The notes: generated by a model from the letters alone, not told the origin. A stretch of DNA of 64,000 bases from Halomarina litorea (GCF_024227715.1 NZ_CP100448.1:2129655-2193654); one strand, 5' to 3'. Positions 18,078-26,292 are shown, counted from the first letter of the stretch. A program made the numbers and translations.

Positions 18078-18662
18078 TCACTCACGGGGTTCCCGCCGGA
18101 GGTCGAACCGCTCCCGCGAGTACCGGTCGGAGCCGTCCTCGACGAGACAGTAGCCGTAGGCGTGGGCTTCGTCGCTCGGGTAGACGTGCAGCGACCGACT
18201 CCTGACGGGACTGTAGACGGCGTGGACGCCGTTGACCCGCGGGTCCACGACGGCGGCGTCGCCGGGGCGGGCCACCGTCGTCCCGAGGGGCGTCAGTTCG
18301 TACAGACCGTCGCTCACCGGGTCGGCCCGCATGTCGACGACTGCGAGCAGGCCCTCCACCAGCACCTCGAAGCACGGACGGCCGTGGTGTTCGTGGGGGA
18401 GCAACGAGAACCCCGGCGGCCACTCCATGAACCGGACGACGTGTCGCCCCGGGTCGCCGACGACCCTTCGACGGGTGTACGACCCCGGCGGCGCGGGGTC
18501 GGTGGCGACGCCGTCGAAGAACGCCGGGTCCCGAATCGCCGCCTGCAGGAGGGCCGGACCCCGGCCGACGAAGGCGTCGTCGCCCTCCTCGAGGAGGCAC
18601 CCCAGTCGCTCGTAGCACTCACGGACGACCGGGTTCGCGTCGACGTACGCCTCGGAACTCAT
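18078..18662 (-). CDS. Cupin protein, cysteine-dioxygenase-like
   Basis: A 194-residue single-cupin protein. Cupin motif 1 is PHEHHGRPCFEVLVEGLLA, with clustered histidines and a glutamate for Fe(II); motif 2 is in RVNGVHAVYS. The N-terminal helical region (CYERLGCLLEEG...) and C-terminal SRSLHVYPSDEAHAYGYC resemble the cysteine dioxygenase family, which oxidises thiols to sulfinates. The substrate (cysteine, mercaptopropionate or another thiol) is not determined. Its start is ATG 18662; the 156 bp between it and the upstream ABM-type gene hold no recognisable gene. Confidence 0.75.
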   Translation of the reverse strand: MSSEAYVDANPVVRECYERLGCLLEEGDDAFVGRGPALLQAAIRDPAFFDGVATDPAPPGSYTRRRVVGDPGRHVVRFMEWPPGFSLLPHEHHGRPCFEVLVEGLLAVVDMRADPVSDGLYELTPLGTTVARPGDAAVVDPRVNGVHAVYSPVRSRSLHVYPSDEAHAYGYCLVEDGSDRYSRERFDLRREPRE

Positions 18663-18818
18663 CTGTGTACTACGCCGTGACAGGAGATGAACTCGCCGGC
18701 CTCACGGCGGCGACAGCGGCCCACAGACGGCGGCGTTCGGTGGAGCCGAGCGAGTCGACGTGGGGTACGTCGGCCTCCGCGGGGACGAGTGGCGAGAGCG
18801 CCGGGGCGCCGCGTCCGG

Positions 18819-19118
18819 CTAGGCGACCGGTTCGCCCGCCGTCTTCGCCTCCAGTTCGTCGAGGATGGCGACTTCGGGCGTGCCGAGGACGCCCGCCTCG
18901 TGCATCCGCTCTCGGAGGTCCTCGGATTCGAGGAACGCCCGCGCGTTGTCCCCCGTGTCCCACTCGAAGAGAATGACGACCTCGTTCGGGTCCTCGAACG
19001 TCCGGAAGAGCCGATAGCCCCGTTCGCCGCCCTCCGCGCGGACGCCCGCGTGGTCGTCGAAGTAGGGTTTCCACCGCTCGTAGTCCTCGACCGTGTGCCT
19101 GATGAGTACGTTCACCAT
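18819..19118 (-). CDS. ABM-type (antibiotic biosynthesis monooxygenase-like) small protein
   Basis: A 99-residue ferredoxin-like fold protein starting MVNVLIRHTVEDYERWKPYF, with YRLFRTFEDPNEVVILFEWDT and a helix ARAFLESEDLRERMHEAGV. The order beta-alpha-beta-beta-alpha-beta matches the dimeric alpha-beta barrel superfamily (ABM/DUF1330). Such proteins include quinol monooxygenases and haem-degrading enzymes, but many have no known activity. Catalytic residues cannot be assigned. It is divergent from the alpha/beta hydrolase gene at 19291, and the shared spacer holds a long inverted repeat. Confidence 0.75.
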   Translation of the reverse strand: MVNVLIRHTVEDYERWKPYFDDHAGVRAEGGERGYRLFRTFEDPNEVVILFEWDTGDNARAFLESEDLRERMHEAGVLGTPEVAILDELEAKTAGEPVA

Positions 19119-19190
19119 CGCGAATCGCGGGTACGATAGGGCATCGGAGGAGATAACACGTACCGTGGGACGTCGAGTTACAGTGCCACG

Positions 19191-19235
19191 ATGACGCTCC
19201 CGGCCGGAAGTTCGTCGCGGCCCGGAGAGCGTCAT
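19191..19235. promoter_or_regulatory. 9-bp inverted repeat in a divergent promoter region
   Basis: ATGACGCTC (19191-19199) and GAGCGTCAT (19227-19235) are perfect inverted arms separated by 27 bp, inside the 172-bp spacer between two divergent genes. Arm centres are 36 bp apart. The position suggests a bidirectional operator or an RNA hairpin in a 5' leader of the hydrolase message. Confidence 0.4.
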
Positions 19236-19290
19236 TCGTCCGGTCAGGATCCCGGTCAATTGACGTGTGTGCACTTTGTAAGAGGAGACG

Positions 19291-20136
19291 ATGACAACGG
19301 TAGCGCTCGACGACACGACGCTGTGGTACGACGAGACTGGTGAAGGACGGCCGCTGGTGTTCGTCCACGGGGGGTGGAGCAACGCTCACGCCTGGACCCC
19401 GCAGGTCGAGTCGTTCGCCGACGAGTACCGGGTCATCCGACTCGACGTCCGGGGACACGGTCGGACGGGCGCGACCGACGAGGAGCGCTACTCCATCGAC
19501 CTCTTCACGGACGACCTCGAACGCCTCCTCGACCACCTCAACGTCGAATCACCCCTCCTCTGTGGCCTCTCGCTCGGTGGGATGGTCGTCCAGAACTACC
19601 TCGACCGCCACCCCGACCGGGCGGCCGGAGCGCTGCTCGCCGGACCGGTCCGTTCGATGCCACCGGTCGACATGCCGACGTGGGTGAAGCCCTTCTGCTC
19701 GCCCCTGCCGGCGCTCGCTGGCTCGCTCGCGACGATGGGGTCGGAGGCGACGTTCCGGTCGATGCTCGCGGGGATCACCGTGACGACCGGTAGCCGGTGG
19801 CTCTCCATCGACCCGTCCGTCCGGCGGGCGGCGATAGCGACCGCCGGGGAGGTCGACCCCGACGAGTTCCACAAGGTGTTCGCGGCGCTCTACCGGTTCG
19901 ACCCGCCGGACCTCTCGCACGTCGAGACGCCGGTCGCGCTCGTCTTCGGCGACCACGAGGCGCCGCTGGTCAAGTACCAGGGGCGACGGCTCGCGGCGGA
20001 AGTGGGCGCGTCGGTGACGGAGATTCCCGACGCGGGCCACCTCGTCAACCTCGACGCGCCGTCCGCGTTCGACGAGACGCTGGCGGACCTCCTCGCCGAC
20101 CTCGACGCGCCACGGGCCGGGGCGGCGAGCGACTGA
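19291..20136 (+). CDS. Alpha/beta hydrolase
   Basis: A 281-residue alpha/beta-hydrolase with the oxyanion-hole motif FVHGGWSNAHAW, nucleophile elbow GLSLGG (Ser about 94), a cap region around residues 120-190, the acid in LVFGDHEAPLV, and the catalytic histidine in DAGHLVNLD. Sequence style resembles 3-oxoadipate enol-lactonase/haloperoxidase-like hydrolases, but the substrate is not decidable. AAGAGGAGACG immediately before ATG 19291 is a good Shine-Dalgarno match, which indicates a leadered message, unlike most genes here. Convergent with the HpaI aldolase gene. Confidence 0.87.
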   Translation: MTTVALDDTTLWYDETGEGRPLVFVHGGWSNAHAWTPQVESFADEYRVIRLDVRGHGRTGATDEERYSIDLFTDDLERLLDHLNVESPLLCGLSLGGMVVQNYLDRHPDRAAGALLAGPVRSMPPVDMPTWVKPFCSPLPALAGSLATMGSEATFRSMLAGITVTTGSRWLSIDPSVRRAAIATAGEVDPDEFHKVFAALYRFDPPDLSHVETPVALVFGDHEAPLVKYQGRRLAAEVGASVTEIPDAGHLVNLDAPSAFDETLADLLADLDAPRAGAASD

Positions 20137-20215
20137 CGGGACGGCGGGAGTCGGCGCTTCGCACGACCGCACCGCTCGCGACTCCGGGGGCATCGGCGCG
20201 CCCCTCTCGGCCCCG

Positions 20216-21004
20216 CTACCGGTCGCCGTCGAAGTCGTCGAACCAGCCGTTCACGACGCCCTGGAGCGCCCCCGTCGTGCTCCCGAGGTTCAACAGCCGG
20301 TAGCCGTCCGCCACCTTCCGGTTCACGTCGTCCATGCCGAACCCGAGACCGCCGAGGGGGACGTCCGCCTCGACGGCGGCGGCGCGAACCGTCTCGACGG
20401 CCTCCTCGACCTCCGAGTGGTCGAGTTCGCCGGGGTGGCCGTACGAGACCGAGAGGTCGAACGGGCCGACGAAGACGAAGCCGAGTTCCGACACGTCGAG
20501 GATGGCGTCGATGTCGGCGACCGCCTCGCGGGTTTCGATGGTCACGCCGACGACCGTCTCGCGATCCTCGCCCGCCACGTAGTCGTCCGCGAGACCCCAG
20601 CGCCGGGCGCGGGGGGCCGCGAGGCCGCGCTCGCCCGCCCCACCGTCGTAGCGGAACCGCGCGGACTGGACCGCCTCGCGGACCTCCTCGGCCCCCTCGA
20701 CGCGCGGGAGGAAGAGGTTCCTGACCCCCAGGTCGAGGGCCTTGCGGACGAGCGTCGGCTCCGTCGTCGGCAGGCGCGCCAGAATCTCGGTGCCCGTTCG
20801 CTCCGCGGCCCGGAGGAGGTCCTCCACCGCGGGGCCGTGCCAGGGACTCGGGCCGCCGTGTTCGAAGTCCAGCCAGACGAAGTCCAGCCCGAGTTCGCCG
20901 TAGAACTCCACGAGCGTCGGACTGTACGCGTTGTCGAGGACGCCGAGGGCGACGTCCCCCCCGTCGAGTCGCTCCCGCAGGCCGTTGGTACTGGTCCCGT
21001 TCAT
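20216..21004 (-). CDS. HpcH/HpaI family aldolase/citrate lyase-type protein
   Basis: A 262-residue class II, metal-dependent aldolase of the HpcH/HpaI family, which cleaves 2-keto-3-deoxy sugar acids or 2,4-dihydroxyhept-2-ene-1,7-dioate to pyruvate and an aldehyde. Visible elements are LGLDFVWLDFEHGG near residue 35, ILARLPTTEPTLVRKALDLG, the metal-site segment VVGVTIETREAVADIDAIL (Glu), and FVFVGPFDLSVSYG (Asp). Length is typical. Neighbouring hydrolases suggest a small catabolic cluster, but none of the genes are co-directional with tight spacing except the hydrolase upstream at 21059-21877 (54 bp). Confidence 0.87.
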   Translation of the reverse strand: MNGTSTNGLRERLDGGDVALGVLDNAYSPTLVEFYGELGLDFVWLDFEHGGPSPWHGPAVEDLLRAAERTGTEILARLPTTEPTLVRKALDLGVRNLFLPRVEGAEEVREAVQSARFRYDGGAGERGLAAPRARRWGLADDYVAGEDRETVVGVTIETREAVADIDAILDVSELGFVFVGPFDLSVSYGHPGELDHSEVEEAVETVRAAAVEADVPLGGLGFGMDDVNRKVADGYRLLNLGSTTGALQGVVNGWFDDFDGDR

Positions 21005-21058
21005 GTTCCTACAGACACAGGAAGTGACGAAAAGCGTGCCGGCGGTTCTCGAACGGCG

Positions 21059-21877
21059 CTACAGTCCCGCGACGAACTCGCGGAGTTCCTCGTTGAACCT
21101 GTCGGGGGCCTCCCAGAACGGACTGTGTCCGACTCCGCCGTAGTAGGACGTCTCCGCGGTGGGGATCCGTCGGGCGTGGTCCTCTGCCGCGTCCGGGAGG
21201 ACGACGACGTCCTCCTCGCCGTGTGTGACGAGGACAGGCACGTCGACGGCGGCGAGGTCCTCGTCGTGGACTACCTCTCGGCTGTGGAGACCCTCCCTGA
21301 CGTACGGGGGGACGACCACGTTGTATCCGAGGGCGAAGTAGAGGTCCTCCTCGTCGATGCCTCCGGCCACGCAGCGTTCGACGAGGCTCCGTACCGCTTC
21401 GACGCTCTCGGCGGTGTCCGTAGACTCGAAGCCCGGGACGAGTTCGAGGAACGCCTCGCCGATGACCGCGGTCGCCTCGTCGGTGCCGAGTTTCGAGATG
21501 GCACCGACGAGGTTGATTCCCCCGAGGTCGTCGTCACCGTACTCGCCGAGGTAGTCCGAGATGACCAGTCCCCCGTAGGACCACCCGACGAGAACGGGGT
21601 CGTCGAGGTCCAGCGTCTCGATGACCGCCCGGACGTCCTCGGCCCACAGCGAGGAGTCGCCGTAGGCGTCGCGGGGTTTGTCCGACAGCCCGTGCCCACG
21701 GTTGTCCATCGCGAGGAGACGGAACTCCTCGGCGAGGTCGGAGTTCATCTGGTTCGCCCACGCGTGTCGGGACTGCGAGTAGCCGTGGACGAACAGTATC
21801 GGCCGTCCGCCGGGGGACCCGGTCTCGTCCACGTGGATGTCGATGCCACTACCACCTGCCACAGTATGTTGTTTCAT
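21059..21877 (-). CDS. Alpha/beta hydrolase
   Basis: A 272-residue alpha/beta-hydrolase: oxyanion segment FVHGYSQSRHAW, nucleophile elbow GWSYGG (Ser about 103), acid in THGEEDVVVL and catalytic histidine in GGVGHSPFWEAP. The lid residues between are Glu/Asp-rich. It resembles the haloperoxidase/epoxide hydrolase/esterase branch; substrate unknown. Starts at ATG 21877, and its end lies 54 bp upstream of the HpaI aldolase start, so the two could be co-transcribed. It is distinct from the hydrolases at 19291 and 53810 and is not a recent duplicate of either. Confidence 0.87.
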   Translation of the reverse strand: MKQHTVAGGSGIDIHVDETGSPGGRPILFVHGYSQSRHAWANQMNSDLAEEFRLLAMDNRGHGLSDKPRDAYGDSSLWAEDVRAVIETLDLDDPVLVGWSYGGLVISDYLGEYGDDDLGGINLVGAISKLGTDEATAVIGEAFLELVPGFESTDTAESVEAVRSLVERCVAGGIDEEDLYFALGYNVVVPPYVREGLHSREVVHDEDLAAVDVPVLVTHGEEDVVVLPDAAEDHARRIPTAETSYYGGVGHSPFWEAPDRFNEELREFVAGL

Positions 21878-21966
21878 GACAATCACCACGAACGGAGGTC
21901 GGCTACCACATAGTAGTTCGGTGGTCGAGGTGCTATCGACCGATACGGCGGGCCGCGCTCGGTCCC

Positions 21967-22533
21967 TCAGAACCCAATCTTCCGGCAGGAGTCGAAGCGG
22001 TCGTCGGAGAGGAAAACTTGTCCGTCGCGCACCTCGACGAGGATGGCGTCGAGCGACTGGCCGCGACAGGGACCGCGGGTACAGAAGCCCTCGCCGCGGA
22101 CGAAGCGCGCACCGTGTTTGTGACAGACGATGTGGTCGTCGGTCACCCGCGCGCCGAAGCCCTCGTCGAGGCGCACGTCCGGTTCGTGCGGGCAGGAGTT
22201 GCGCCACGCCAGCGCCGAGTCACCCTCGCGGCGGACGATGAACTCCGTCCCGCGCCTGCCCGCGCGGGCCTCGTAGAGCTTCGTCCCGTCCTCGGGGAGG
22301 TCGTCGAGAGGGGCGACGTACCGGGGGTCGTCGCTCGGGTCCCCGGGACCTCTCGCGTCCTCGTTCGGGCCGTCGTCGCCCGCTCCCGTGTCGTCCCCTG
22401 TGGACGTCCCGATGTCGTCGACCGCGAACCGGAAGGTGGCGTCTCCGGCGCGGACCGTGCCCTCGGTGTCGTGGACCGTGACCGTCTCGTCCTCGTCGTC
22501 GGTCGTGACCGAGACGCGGATGCCCTCGCGCAT
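21967..22533 (-). CDS. Rieske (2Fe-2S) domain protein
   Basis: A 188-residue protein. Residues 1-40 form a small beta domain; 45-75 are an acidic Gly/Asp linker; the rest is a soluble Rieske domain whose ligands are visible as CPHEP and CHKHGARF, with the usual following FCTRGPCRGQSL. No membrane anchor or signal is present, so it is a cytoplasmic ferredoxin-like Rieske protein rather than a bc1 subunit. No oxygenase large subunit is adjacent. The partner is unknown. Starts at ATG 22533. Confidence 0.88.
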   Translation of the reverse strand: MREGIRVSVTTDDEDETVTVHDTEGTVRAGDATFRFAVDDIGTSTGDDTGAGDDGPNEDARGPGDPSDDPRYVAPLDDLPEDGTKLYEARAGRRGTEFIVRREGDSALAWRNSCPHEPDVRLDEGFGARVTDDHIVCHKHGARFVRGEGFCTRGPCRGQSLDAILVEVRDGQVFLSDDRFDSCRKIGF

Positions 22534-22585
22534 ACTCCCCCTATTTTTCGGCGGGCCTAAAAGATGCTGTCGCTGCGCGTGCGCC

Positions 22586-22798
22586 CTACTCGTCGACCTC
22601 GATTTCCGCCTCCACCTCGATGGTGAGGCCCTCGGCTTCGAGGACGGCCTCCGCCGTCTTCCTGTCCTCGACTTCGAACTCCAGTTCGTCGGTGTCCACC
22701 TCGACGTCGACTTCGACCTCGACGCTCACGTCGCGTTCGGTCGTCTGGTCTCGGTCCTCCGTGTCACTCGTCCCCTCCATCCCGTCAGTCTCGTCCAT
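22586..22798 (-). CDS. Small acidic beta-rich protein of unknown function
   Basis: A 70-residue protein with about 45% Asp+Glu. The N-terminal 23 residues are disordered (MDETDGMEGTSDTEDRDQ); then VSVEVEVDVEVD alternates hydrophobic and acidic residues, followed by a helix (DRKTAEAVLEAEG) and another alternating strand LTIEVEAEIEVDE. The strand-helix-strand pattern with one wet and one hydrophobic face looks like a designed-simple beta sheet. It lies 52 bp upstream of the Rieske gene on the same strand. Function not known. Confidence 0.6.
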   Translation of the reverse strand: MDETDGMEGTSDTEDRDQTTERDVSVEVEVDVEVDTDELEFEVEDRKTAEAVLEAEGLTIEVEAEIEVDE

Positions 22799-22905
22799 GT
22801 CCCCCTTTCCCGCCGTCCGAGCAAAGGGGTGACGGAACCCGCGGCCGTCGCCGGGGAACCGCGAGCGGTTTAGTGATCCGCCGCGTACGCCCACCAGCGT
22901 CGCCC

Positions 22906-23115
22906 ATGCGTCACCAGACCTACGGCAAACTGGCCGTGCTGGCGTTCGCTCTCGTCCTCGTGAGCTTCGTGATTCTCGGATTCACCCGTGCAATCGTGGG
23001 TTTCAGGACGGCGAGACTGCTCGCCGCGCCGACGACGCTGCTCGCGGCCTCGCTGGTCTGTCTCCTCTTCGTCCGCGGCCTGCTGGCGTGGTCGGGCCTG
23101 CGCCCGCTGGAGTGA
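22906..23115 (+). CDS. Small two-helix membrane protein
   Basis: A 69-residue protein MRHQTYGKLAVLAFALVLVS..., with hydrophobic segments at about 8-28 and 38-60 separated by a short RAIVGFRTAR loop. ATG 22906 was chosen because the upstream in-frame start adds a Pro/Arg-rich stretch. It is divergent from the small acidic gene. No family recognised. Confidence 0.6.
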   Translation: MRHQTYGKLAVLAFALVLVSFVILGFTRAIVGFRTARLLAAPTTLLAASLVCLLFVRGLLAWSGLRPLE

Positions 23116-23180
23116 GTCAACGGGTCGTTTGACCCACCTCAAACGGGGGTTTGTCCCATCCGAGGCGACAGTCCGGGAGG

Positions 23181-23198
23181 CTCAAAGCTCGCTTTGAG
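23181..23198. promoter_or_regulatory. 18-bp perfect palindrome upstream of the HTH regulator gene
   Basis: CTCAAAGCTCGCTTTGAG is a palindrome with 8-bp arms and a 2-bp centre. It lies about 15 bp upstream of a TTTAT element (23212-23216), which itself is about 25 bp upstream of ATG 23241. That is the position of an activator site or autoregulatory operator next to the BRE/TATA of a leaderless promoter. Confidence 0.45.
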
Positions 23199-23240
23199 GC
23201 ATGGGAAGGGGTTTATCTGCCTGTGCGATAGGGACACACG

Positions 23241-23933
23241 ATGAGTCTACTGCCGCTCCGGGGCGAGTCGGTGGCGGAACCCGACGAGCCGTGGGTGGTC
23301 GGGCTGGACGACGAGAACGCCGACGAGACGTTTCAGGCGCTCTCCTCCTCGACGACGCGCCGCGTCCTCGCCTTCCTCTACGAACAGCCGTCGACGCCGG
23401 CCGAGATCCGCGACGAGATCGGCACCTCGCTCCAGAACGTCCACTACCACCTCGGGAAACTGGAGGACGCCGACCTCATCGAGGGGGCCGGGACGGGCTA
23501 CTCCGAGAAGGGCACCGAGATGACGGTGTACGCGCCGACCAGCGAGGCCGTCGTCCTGTTCGCGGGCCGGGAGTCACAGCGTTCCGCGCTGCGCTCGCTC
23601 CTCGCGCGCGTGTTCGGCGTCGTCCTCGCACTCGGCCTCGCCACCGTCGCCCTGCGAACGTACCTGCAGGGGAGCCTCGGAGGTCTCACGGGCGCGGACG
23701 GGGACGCCGGGAGCGCCGACACCGCGCCGACCGAGTCTGGGGACGGAGGGGGCGGCATCGGGGCGCAGGACGTCGACGGCGGCGGGGCCGCACAGGCCAC
23801 CGCCGAGGCGACGCGAACCGCGAGCGAGGGGGCCGTCGACGCCGCGATGGCGCTCGATCCCGCGCTCGCGTTCTTCCTCGGGGGATTGTTCGTCCTCTGT
23901 GTCGGCCTCGGCGTGCTGTACGCCACCCGGTAG
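23241..23933 (+). CDS. ArsR-type winged-helix regulator with membrane-embedded C-terminus
   Basis: A 230-residue protein with an N-terminal winged helix (residues about 30-105: FQALSSSTTRRVLAFLYEQP, recognition helix SLQNVHYHLGKLEDADLI, wing TGYSEKGTEMTVYAP), then a hydrophobic helix around 122-142, a 45-residue Gly/Asp/Ala linker, and a second hydrophobic helix around 205-226. It would be a DNA-binding protein tethered to the membrane, a common haloarchaeal arrangement for sensing the envelope or redox state. A palindrome sits just upstream of its promoter. The hisD gene follows 45 bp later on the same strand. Confidence 0.8.
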   Translation: MSLLPLRGESVAEPDEPWVVGLDDENADETFQALSSSTTRRVLAFLYEQPSTPAEIRDEIGTSLQNVHYHLGKLEDADLIEGAGTGYSEKGTEMTVYAPTSEAVVLFAGRESQRSALRSLLARVFGVVLALGLATVALRTYLQGSLGGLTGADGDAGSADTAPTESGDGGGGIGAQDVDGGGAAQATAEATRTASEGAVDAAMALDPALAFFLGGLFVLCVGLGVLYATR

Positions 23934-23977
23934 CGCGGGTCGGAAACCGTTTTCAGCGCGCCTCCCGCAGTCGGCGT

Positions 23978-25264
23978 ATGGAGATTCAGGAACTGGCGGA
24001 CCTCGGTCCCGACGCCCGGCGCGCGCTGTTCGAGCGCGACGCGGGGGTCGAGGACGCCGCCGAGACGGCCCGCGACATCGTCGACCGGGTCCGGACCGAG
24101 GGCGACGTCGCCCTCCGTGAGTTCGCCCGCGAGTTCGACGACGTCGAGGTGGGGAACCTCGACATCGCCGACGAGGTGGAACGCGCCGCCGAGGAACTGG
24201 ACGAGGACCTCCTCGCGCACGTCGAACGGGCCGCCGCGAACGTCCGGGAGTTCCACGAGGCGCAGGTGCCCGAGGACTGGCGGCGCGAGTTCTCGCCGGG
24301 CCGCGAACTGGGCCGACGCTTTCGCCCCATCGAACGCGTCGGCGTCTACGTCCCCGGCGGGGCGGCCGCGTACCCCTCCAGCGCCCTGATGGGCGTCGTC
24401 CCCGCCAAGGTCGCGGGGGTGGACCACGTCGCCGTCTGTACGCCCCCCGCGGACGAACTGAACCCCGCCACGCTGGCGGCCATTCACGTCGCCGGGGCCG
24501 ACGCCGTCTACCAGGTCGGCGGCGCACAGGCCATCGGCGCCCTCGCCTACGGCACGGAGACGGTGTCGAGCGTCCAGAAGATCGTGGGGCCGGGAAACCG
24601 CTTCGTCACCGCCGCGAAGGCCGCCGTCCGCGGCGACGTGGAGATCGACTTCCTCGCCGGGCCGAGCGAGGTGGCCGTCCTCGCCGACGGCACCGCGGAC
24701 CCCGAGCTGGTCGCCGCCGAACTCGTCGCGCAGGCCGAACACGACCCGAACGCGTCGGTGGTCGCGGTGACGGACGACACCGACCTCGCGGAGGCGGTGG
24801 TCGAGGAGGTAGACGAGCAGGCTGCGGAACGCGACCGCGAGGACACCATCCGCGAGGCACTCGCCAACGACGCCAGCGCCGTCCTCCTCGCGCGGTCGAT
24901 GCCCGAGGCGGTGCTGTTCACCGAGGAGTACGCCGCCGAACACCTCGTGATACTCGCGGAGGACGACGAGGCCCTCCTCGAACGCATCACGAACGCCGGG
25001 AGCGTCTTCCTCGGACCGCACACGCCCGTCGCGGCGGGCGACTACGCCAGTGGGACGAACCACGTCCTCCCGACGGGCGGCGGCGCGCGCGTCACGGGCG
25101 GCCTCTCCGTGGAGACGTTCCTCCGGTCGACCACCGTCCAGCGGCTCTCCGAGGAGGGCCTGTCGGACCTCCGGGAAACCGTCACCGCCCTCGCGCGGAC
25201 GGAGGGACTGGACGCCCACGCCGAGAGCGTCGAGAAGCGCTTCGAGTCCGGCGACGGCGAGTAG
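23978..25264 (+). CDS. hisD: Histidinol dehydrogenase
   Basis: A 428-residue Zn-dependent enzyme that oxidises L-histidinol to L-histidine in two NAD+-dependent steps, the end of the histidine pathway. Family blocks are clear: RVGVYVPGGAAAYPSS, YQVGGAQAIGALAYGT, KIVGPGNRFVTAAK, DFLAGPSEVAVLADG, QAEHDPNASVVAVT, the catalytic EYAAEHLVIL (Glu-His pair), and AAGDYASGTNHVLPTGGGAR. No other his genes are nearby, so it is a stand-alone his locus. ATG 23978 is the first start after a 45-bp spacer. Confidence 0.96.
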   Translation: MEIQELADLGPDARRALFERDAGVEDAAETARDIVDRVRTEGDVALREFAREFDDVEVGNLDIADEVERAAEELDEDLLAHVERAAANVREFHEAQVPEDWRREFSPGRELGRRFRPIERVGVYVPGGAAAYPSSALMGVVPAKVAGVDHVAVCTPPADELNPATLAAIHVAGADAVYQVGGAQAIGALAYGTETVSSVQKIVGPGNRFVTAAKAAVRGDVEIDFLAGPSEVAVLADGTADPELVAAELVAQAEHDPNASVVAVTDDTDLAEAVVEEVDEQAAERDREDTIREALANDASAVLLARSMPEAVLFTEEYAAEHLVILAEDDEALLERITNAGSVFLGPHTPVAAGDYASGTNHVLPTGGGARVTGGLSVETFLRSTTVQRLSEEGLSDLRETVTALARTEGLDAHAESVEKRFESGDGE

Positions 25265-25269
25265 TCGAT

Positions 25270-25676
25270 TCAGAGCCGTCGTTCGTACACCGACCCCCAC
25301 TCCTCGTAGCCCTGCTCTCGTAGAACAGGCGGGCCACGTCGCGGTCCGCCCCGGTCGCCAGCGCCACGAGATCGCAGCCCTGCGCTCTCGCCCACGCCTC
25401 CACGTGGTCGAGCAGCAGTCGCCCGTGGCCCTCCCCCCGGTGCGGGTGGGCGACGACGAGGTCGTGGACCCAGACGTGCCGCTCGCGGTGCAGGACGGAC
25501 CGGACCGAGACGCCCGCGAGGCCGACGATTTCGCCCGACAGCGTGCGCGCGAACAGGTGGTCGTCCTCGAAGAACGACCGATACTGCTCGGCGGTGAGGT
25601 GCGGGAAGAGGTCCCGCATGACCGGCAACCCCCGCTGTCGGTCGGCCTCGGTCCTGAGTTCCGTGACGGCGGCCAT
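25270..25676 (-). pseudogene. GNAT N-acetyltransferase gene with a one-base deletion
   Basis: From ATG 25676 the frame gives a good GNAT domain: VWVHDLVVAHPHRGEGHGRL (acetyl-CoA P-loop RGEGHG) and GCDLVALATGADRDVARLFYES. It then goes out of frame near 25314. Reading on in the next frame restores a normal ending, QGYEEWGSVYERRL and stop at 25270. The junction reads LFYES-QGYEEW if one G is added in + strand CCTGCTCTC (CCTGGCTCTC expected). Total length is one base short of a codon multiple. The protein would be 135 residues if intact. Either a sequencing error or a very recent inactivation. Confidence 0.75.
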
Positions 25677-25779
25677 ACCGGCGTGAGGGGGCGGAGGCCC
25701 ATCGCTTCGAGGGTTGGACTGTCGACCACCCCGACCCGTACGAACGGTTATCCCCTCGGCTCGCCAACTTGTTCCGACC

Positions 25780-26234
25780 GTGAGAGCATCCGCCACCGTG
25801 GACATCGACAGGCCGATAGACGGCGTGTTCGCGTTCGTCGCCGACGCCGAGCGCATGGACCAGTGGATCGTGGGCGTCAGCGACGTGCGGCGACTGAGCG
25901 AGGAGGCGGGCGTCGGCGCGCGCTACGAGAGCCAGTACACCTACGGGCCGGGCACTCACCGGATGACCTACGAGGTGACGGCCTACGACCCGCCGACCCG
26001 GTACGGCATCCGGTCGGTGGAGGGGCCGTTCCCCTTCGAGGGGGTGCTCACCCTCGAACCCACCGCCACGGGGACGCGCGTCACGAACGCCCTTGACACG
26101 GCCCCCGACGGTCGGGCGACGGCGGCGATGTTCACCGTCCTCCGGCCCTGATGCGTCGCCTGATGGCCCGTCGCCTGCGCGAGGAACTGGTGGAACTGAG
26201 GGCGCGCCTCGAATCGGAACCCGTCGCCGCGTGA
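25780..26234 (+). pseudogene. SRPBCC (START-like) family gene with a one-base deletion near the 3' end
   Basis: The GTG at 25780 opens a frame VRASATVDIDRPIDGVFAFVADAERM..., a typical polyketide-cyclase/START-like ligand-binding domain. It reaches a stop at 26149-26151 right after MFTVLRP. If one C is added in GGCCCTGATG the frame continues LMRRLMARRLREELVELRAR... to the TGA at 26232-26234, giving the long amphipathic C-terminal helix characteristic of the family. The present length is one base short of a codon multiple. It is the second such lesion within 900 bp. Confidence 0.72.
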
Positions 26235-26292
26235 GCGACGAGTTCCTCGGATCGGCGTCAGGGTTAACACGTCGGAGTGGGTACGTCCGGGT

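Noticed and set aside
26151-26234. A separate 27-codon ORF starting ATG in TGATG after the SRPBCC stop
   Set aside because: Its sequence is the expected C-terminal helix of the SRPBCC family, so a frameshift explains it better than a second gene.
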